Made by a program: the position numbers and the translations under genes. From CAZDCZ01 sp964504155 (GTDB taxonomy: Bacteria > Bacteroidota > Bacteroidia > Bacteroidales > UBA12077), in assembly GCA_964504155.1 (NCBI GenBank), contig CAZDCZ010000044.1, positions 1 to 27,360 of the forward strand: a stretch of 27,360 nucleotides of DNA, given 5' to 3'. How positions within the stretch are numbered: the stretch's first letter is position 1; the number at the start of each line of letters is the position of its first letter. This document shows, in pieces, positions 24,816 to 27,360 of the stretch. The notes under the pieces are model-generated. The model searched no databases. It was not told the origin of the DNA and saw nothing but the letters and a program-made list of their open reading frames with translations.

Positions 24816-25379
24816 TTATATTGTCATAATATCTTTTTCTTTAGCCTCAATCAATTTATCAACTTTATCGTTAAAAGAACCTGTAATTTGCTGGACATCA
24901 TCTTCCGCACCTTTCACATCATCTTCAGAAAGCCCATCATTTCCAAGTTTCTTTATTTCGTTATTACTATCTTTTCTAATACTGCGAATACTTACTTTTG
25001 CATTTTCTCCTTCAATATGAACTTGTTTTACAAGATCTTTTCTTCTTTCTTCTGTAAGTGCCGGGATGCTAATTCGAACCAATTCCCCATTATTAACCGG
25101 ATTTAATCCAATATTTGCTTTCATTATAGCTTTTTCAATAGGACCGATCATTTTTTTCTCCCATGGCTGTATAGAAATAGTTTTTGCATCGGGAGTTCCT
25201 AATGTAGAAACTTGATTTAAGGCAGTCATATTTCCATAATAATCAACCATAATTCCATCTAAAACACGAATATTAGCTTTTCCGGCACGTATAGTAGCCA
25301 ACTCATTATCAAGATGAATTAAGGTTTTTTGCATTTTCTCTTTTGTATAATCAAGAACTAATTCAACTTCTTCTGTCAT
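24816..25379 (-). CDS. frr: Ribosome recycling factor
   Basis: A 187-residue cytosolic protein that, with EF-G, splits the post-termination ribosome. The family blocks are intact: TIRAGKANIRVLDGIMVDYYG (about 29-49), ISIQPWEKKMIGPIEKAI (about 68-85) and LTEERRKDLVKQVH (about 108-121), within the two-domain helical layout. I chose the ATG at 25377-25379 because homologues start at MTEEVELVLD and the length is then normal. An in-frame ATG 33 nt further upstream only adds a non-conserved extension. It lies 182 nt downstream of pyrH on the same strand, the usual pyrH-frr order. Confidence 0.96.
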   Translation of the reverse strand: MTEEVELVLDYTKEKMQKTLIHLDNELATIRAGKANIRVLDGIMVDYYGNMTALNQVSTLGTPDAKTISIQPWEKKMIGPIEKAIMKANIGLNPVNNGELVRISIPALTEERRKDLVKQVHIEGENAKVSIRSIRKDSNNEIKKLGNDGLSEDDVKGAEDDVQQITGSFNDKVDKLIEAKEKDIMTI

Positions 25380-25561
25380 AATTTGTAAGTTTAATTTATA
25401 TACGATATGCAATATTGTAATAATATTACTAAAATCAAAAAAAAATATTTATATAATAATGGTAATATTTAAAAAATCCTTTAAGTTATAGGCCATTTAT
25501 AATTAATATAACAAATATCAAACTCAATTTGAGCAAAATAAGTATTTCATCCCTATCTAAC

Positions 25562-26269
25562 TTAACTAACAATAGTTCCAATATTTCCATTTAACAATAA
25601 TTCCTTCAAATTTCCTTTTGTATTCATATTAAACACTATTATAGGCATGTTATTTTCTTTGCACATTGTAAAAGCTGTTAAATCCATAACATTTAATCCT
25701 TGCCTGTAAACCTCGTCGAAACTAATTTTATCGTACATTTTTGCATTGGCATCCTTCTCTGGGTCGGCAGTATATACTCCATCAACCCTTGTGCCTTTAA
25801 GAACAGCATCTGCTTGAATCTCAACAGCTCTTAATGCCGATGCAGTATCGGTAGTAAAATAAGGATTTCCCGTTCCTCCGGAAAAAATGACAACTCGTCC
25901 CATTTCCATTGATTTAACTGCTTTATCTTTACTGTAAAATTCAGCAACAGGTTCCATTCGTATCGACGTTAACACATCGGCACTTACACCAATATTTTCT
26001 AATGCCGATTGCATAGCTAAGCTATTAATCACAGTAGCAAGCATTCCCATTTGATCGCCTTTTACTCTATCGAAACCCAAGCCCTCGCCCTTTAATCCTC
26101 TAAAAATATTTCCACCTCCAATAACTATCCCTATTTGAATTCCTAAATCAGATACTTCTTTTATCTGTTGTGCATATTCATTCAACATATCAGAATTTAT
26201 ACCATACTTATCGGTTCCCATCAACGACTCTCCACTCAATTTCAATAATATTCTTTTGTATCTTGTCAT
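25562..26269 (-). CDS. pyrH: Uridylate (UMP) kinase
   Basis: A 235-residue cytosolic enzyme that phosphorylates UMP to UDP, usually hexameric and feedback-regulated by UTP. It belongs to the amino acid kinase family. It shows YKRILLKLSGESLMG at the start, IGIVIGGGNIFRG (the phosphate-binding glycine loop), GTGNPYFTTDTASALRA and KGTRVDGVYTADPEKD. The ATG at 26267-26269 is chosen because homologues start just before YKRILLKLSGE. The longer frame beginning at 26299 adds ten unconserved residues. It stands upstream of frr on the same strand. Its promoter was not identified with confidence. Confidence 0.96.
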   Translation of the reverse strand: MTRYKRILLKLSGESLMGTDKYGINSDMLNEYAQQIKEVSDLGIQIGIVIGGGNIFRGLKGEGLGFDRVKGDQMGMLATVINSLAMQSALENIGVSADVLTSIRMEPVAEFYSKDKAVKSMEMGRVVIFSGGTGNPYFTTDTASALRAVEIQADAVLKGTRVDGVYTADPEKDANAKMYDKISFDEVYRQGLNVMDLTAFTMCKENNMPIIVFNMNTKGNLKELLLNGNIGTIVS

Positions 26270-26815
26270 ATTTCTATATTTTAATCTTCTAATTATCATT
26301 GCGTTTTATTATAACGATTTTAAAAATCCAATGCCAAAAACATTCATAATAACAATCAATATTATTTTAATAAAATCGTCCTAAAATTACCCAAAATACA
26401 TAAGAAAAAAAAATGTTGTACTTTAGATATAAAAACTTAATAACCTTCTATGTTGTAATCCAAATTTTATTTAAGCTTTTTATTAATAATCAAATAATTA
26501 CTCTATTTATAAATGCAATTTATATAACAATAACATTTCTTATAATTGTAACGTACAATTAAATTGACTAAAATCTTAAAAAAAAACATCTGTTTCTTGC
26601 TAGCTTACAGATATTTAATTATTTTTATAAAGTTTCGCTCAAAACGAATAAAATATTAACAATTTATTAACATTTTATTCGTAGCGGTTGTAATAACAAT
26701 TTATAACCGAAATAGTTAAAGTAAGTCCCCAACAAATTGCTTGTTATTCTTGCAAACCGTTTAGGACCATTGATTTTTATTAGGAAAAAGAAAATAATAT
26801 ATAAGGAGGCATATT
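26270..26815. other. Long AT-rich intergenic region and structured leader of the surface protein gene
   Basis: No secure gene is present. The part nearest pyrH should hold that gene's promoter. A 49-codon hydrophobic plus-strand frame (26413-26562) is the only open stretch of note and may be chance. Closer to the surface protein gene are two consecutive inverted repeats. One is a perfect 11-bp repeat, ACGAATAAAAT/ATTTTATTCGT (26644-26654 and 26672-26682), enclosing two ATTAAC copies. The other is a 9-bp stem with one G-T pair, starting CGGTT (26685-26693 and 26701-26709). They could be a promoter-proximal operator or 5' leader structure. Confidence 0.45.
26803..26809 (+). promoter_or_regulatory. 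Strong Shine-Dalgarno sequence
   Basis: AAGGAGG lies 6 nt before the ATG at 26816. A near-perfect anti-16S match is unusual in this window, where almost every other start has none. It fixes the start of the surface protein gene. Confidence 0.85.
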
Positions 26816-27360
26816 ATGGATACAATATTTAAAACATTTTCGGTGCAGTCCAATAATAAAAATGGACAAATTGAAAGATTTAAAAGTATCTCTCATTTAA
26901 GAATTTTATTACTAATGCTTATCATCTTTCTGATACTTGGAGGGCAACAAGCATTTTCTCAGGGAGGAGTAGGAATTAGCGAAACTTCTATTGTTCCGGA
27001 AGCATCTGCAATACTTGAATTAAAACACACTTCGGGTACGTTTAAGGGATTCTTGACTCCAAGAATGACAGAAACTAATAGAGATGGTATTGCCGCTCCT
27101 GCAACAGGACTAATAATTTATAATACAACTACAAACAAACTAAACATATATGATGGAACTATATGGCAAGTTCTATTTTCAGGTAATAATGGTGTAAATA
27201 GTATTACAGGAAGCCTAAATCGAATATCAATTGGTGGTACCTCCGCAGATCCAATTATCGATATTGACGCAAATTATATTGGGCAAAATTCAATTACAAC
27301 TTTAGGAACCATTACAAGTGGCACATGGAATGCCGATGTAGTAAATGTTCAATATGGTGG
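26816..27360 (+). CDS. Secreted surface protein with tail-fibre/stalk-like repeats (partial, runs off right edge)
   Basis: The frame is open for 181 codons to the window edge. A long polar N-region (about 1-28) precedes a hydrophobic signal core (about 29-44), with cleavage probably near AFS-Q. The mature part begins with a segment widespread in Bacteroidota surface proteins: GVGISETSIVPEASAILELK, FLTPRMTETNRDGIAAPATGLIIYNTTTN and LNIYDGTIWQ. Next comes the GTITSGTWNADVVNVQYGG unit, typical of phage tail-fibre-like and stalk proteins, which usually repeats many times. The protein is therefore probably large, secreted and fibrous, acting in attachment. No function can be assigned from this part alone. 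Confidence 0.82.
   Translation, partial: MDTIFKTFSVQSNNKNGQIERFKSISHLRILLLMLIIFLILGGQQAFSQGGVGISETSIVPEASAILELKHTSGTFKGFLTPRMTETNRDGIAAPATGLIIYNTTTNKLNIYDGTIWQVLFSGNNGVNSITGSLNRISIGGTSADPIIDIDANYIGQNSITTLGTITSGTWNADVVNVQYG

Noticed and set aside
25523..25533. Small symmetric site CTCAATTTGAG between pyrH and frr
   Set aside because: Arms of only 5 bp with no supporting context. Too short to call an operator.

Overview
The window looks like a chromosomal segment of an AT-rich Bacteroidota bacterium, probably Bacteroidales or a related marine or sediment order. Four things point there. The gene neighbourhoods are typical of that phylum: ftsX, DUF3098, uppP, truB, queA in a row, and a dCMP deaminase next to an S41 peptidase. 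Most starts lack a Shine-Dalgarno sequence. Several genes carry the phylum's promoter form (TTTG about 19-21 nt upstream of TAnnTTTG), perfect in front of the tRNA-Leu gene. The right edge carries a surface protein with a stalk or tail-fibre-like text common in this group. No prophage, IS element, CRISPR array or integrase was seen.

Left part (1-2012, minus strand): a GT4-like glycosyltransferase and a sulfotransferase cut by the window edge, overlapping by one base. They probably belong to a surface polysaccharide locus that makes a sulfated glycan. From 2155 to 9095 the plus strand carries a YfhO-type membrane protein, ftsX, a DUF3098 membrane protein, uppP, truB and queA: cell envelope and tRNA modification functions. 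A 447-bp non-coding stretch separates uppP from truB. A strong bidirectional terminator and a second perfect inverted repeat lie between queA and the next, convergent block.

Middle (9229-15200, minus strand): a family 4 uracil-DNA glycosylase, a Spy/CpxP-like LTXXQ periplasmic protein, a CtpA-type tail-specific protease, a dCMP deaminase, tRNA-Leu(CAA) and dxs. dxs is divergent from an OmpA-family lipoprotein, with a -7 promoter box facing each way in the shared intergenic region.

The most interesting part is 17599-23475. It is a tight four-gene plus-strand operon: a TonB-dependent outer membrane receptor, a periplasmic binding-protein lipoprotein of the branched-chain amino acid type with no ABC transporter, a YfiR-like (DUF4154) periplasmic protein, and a hybrid histidine kinase whose periplasmic domain looks like CHASE8. 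It reads as a trans-envelope sensing chain and resembles the YfiR/YfiN pair with the diguanylate cyclase replaced by a phosphorelay kinase. An OmpA-family lipoprotein and a lone radical SAM/SPASM protein lie just upstream. A NylB-like serine hydrolase follows.

Right part: convergent frr and pyrH (minus strand), then a long structured AT-rich leader and the start of a secreted surface protein with an unusually strong Shine-Dalgarno sequence, cut by the right edge.
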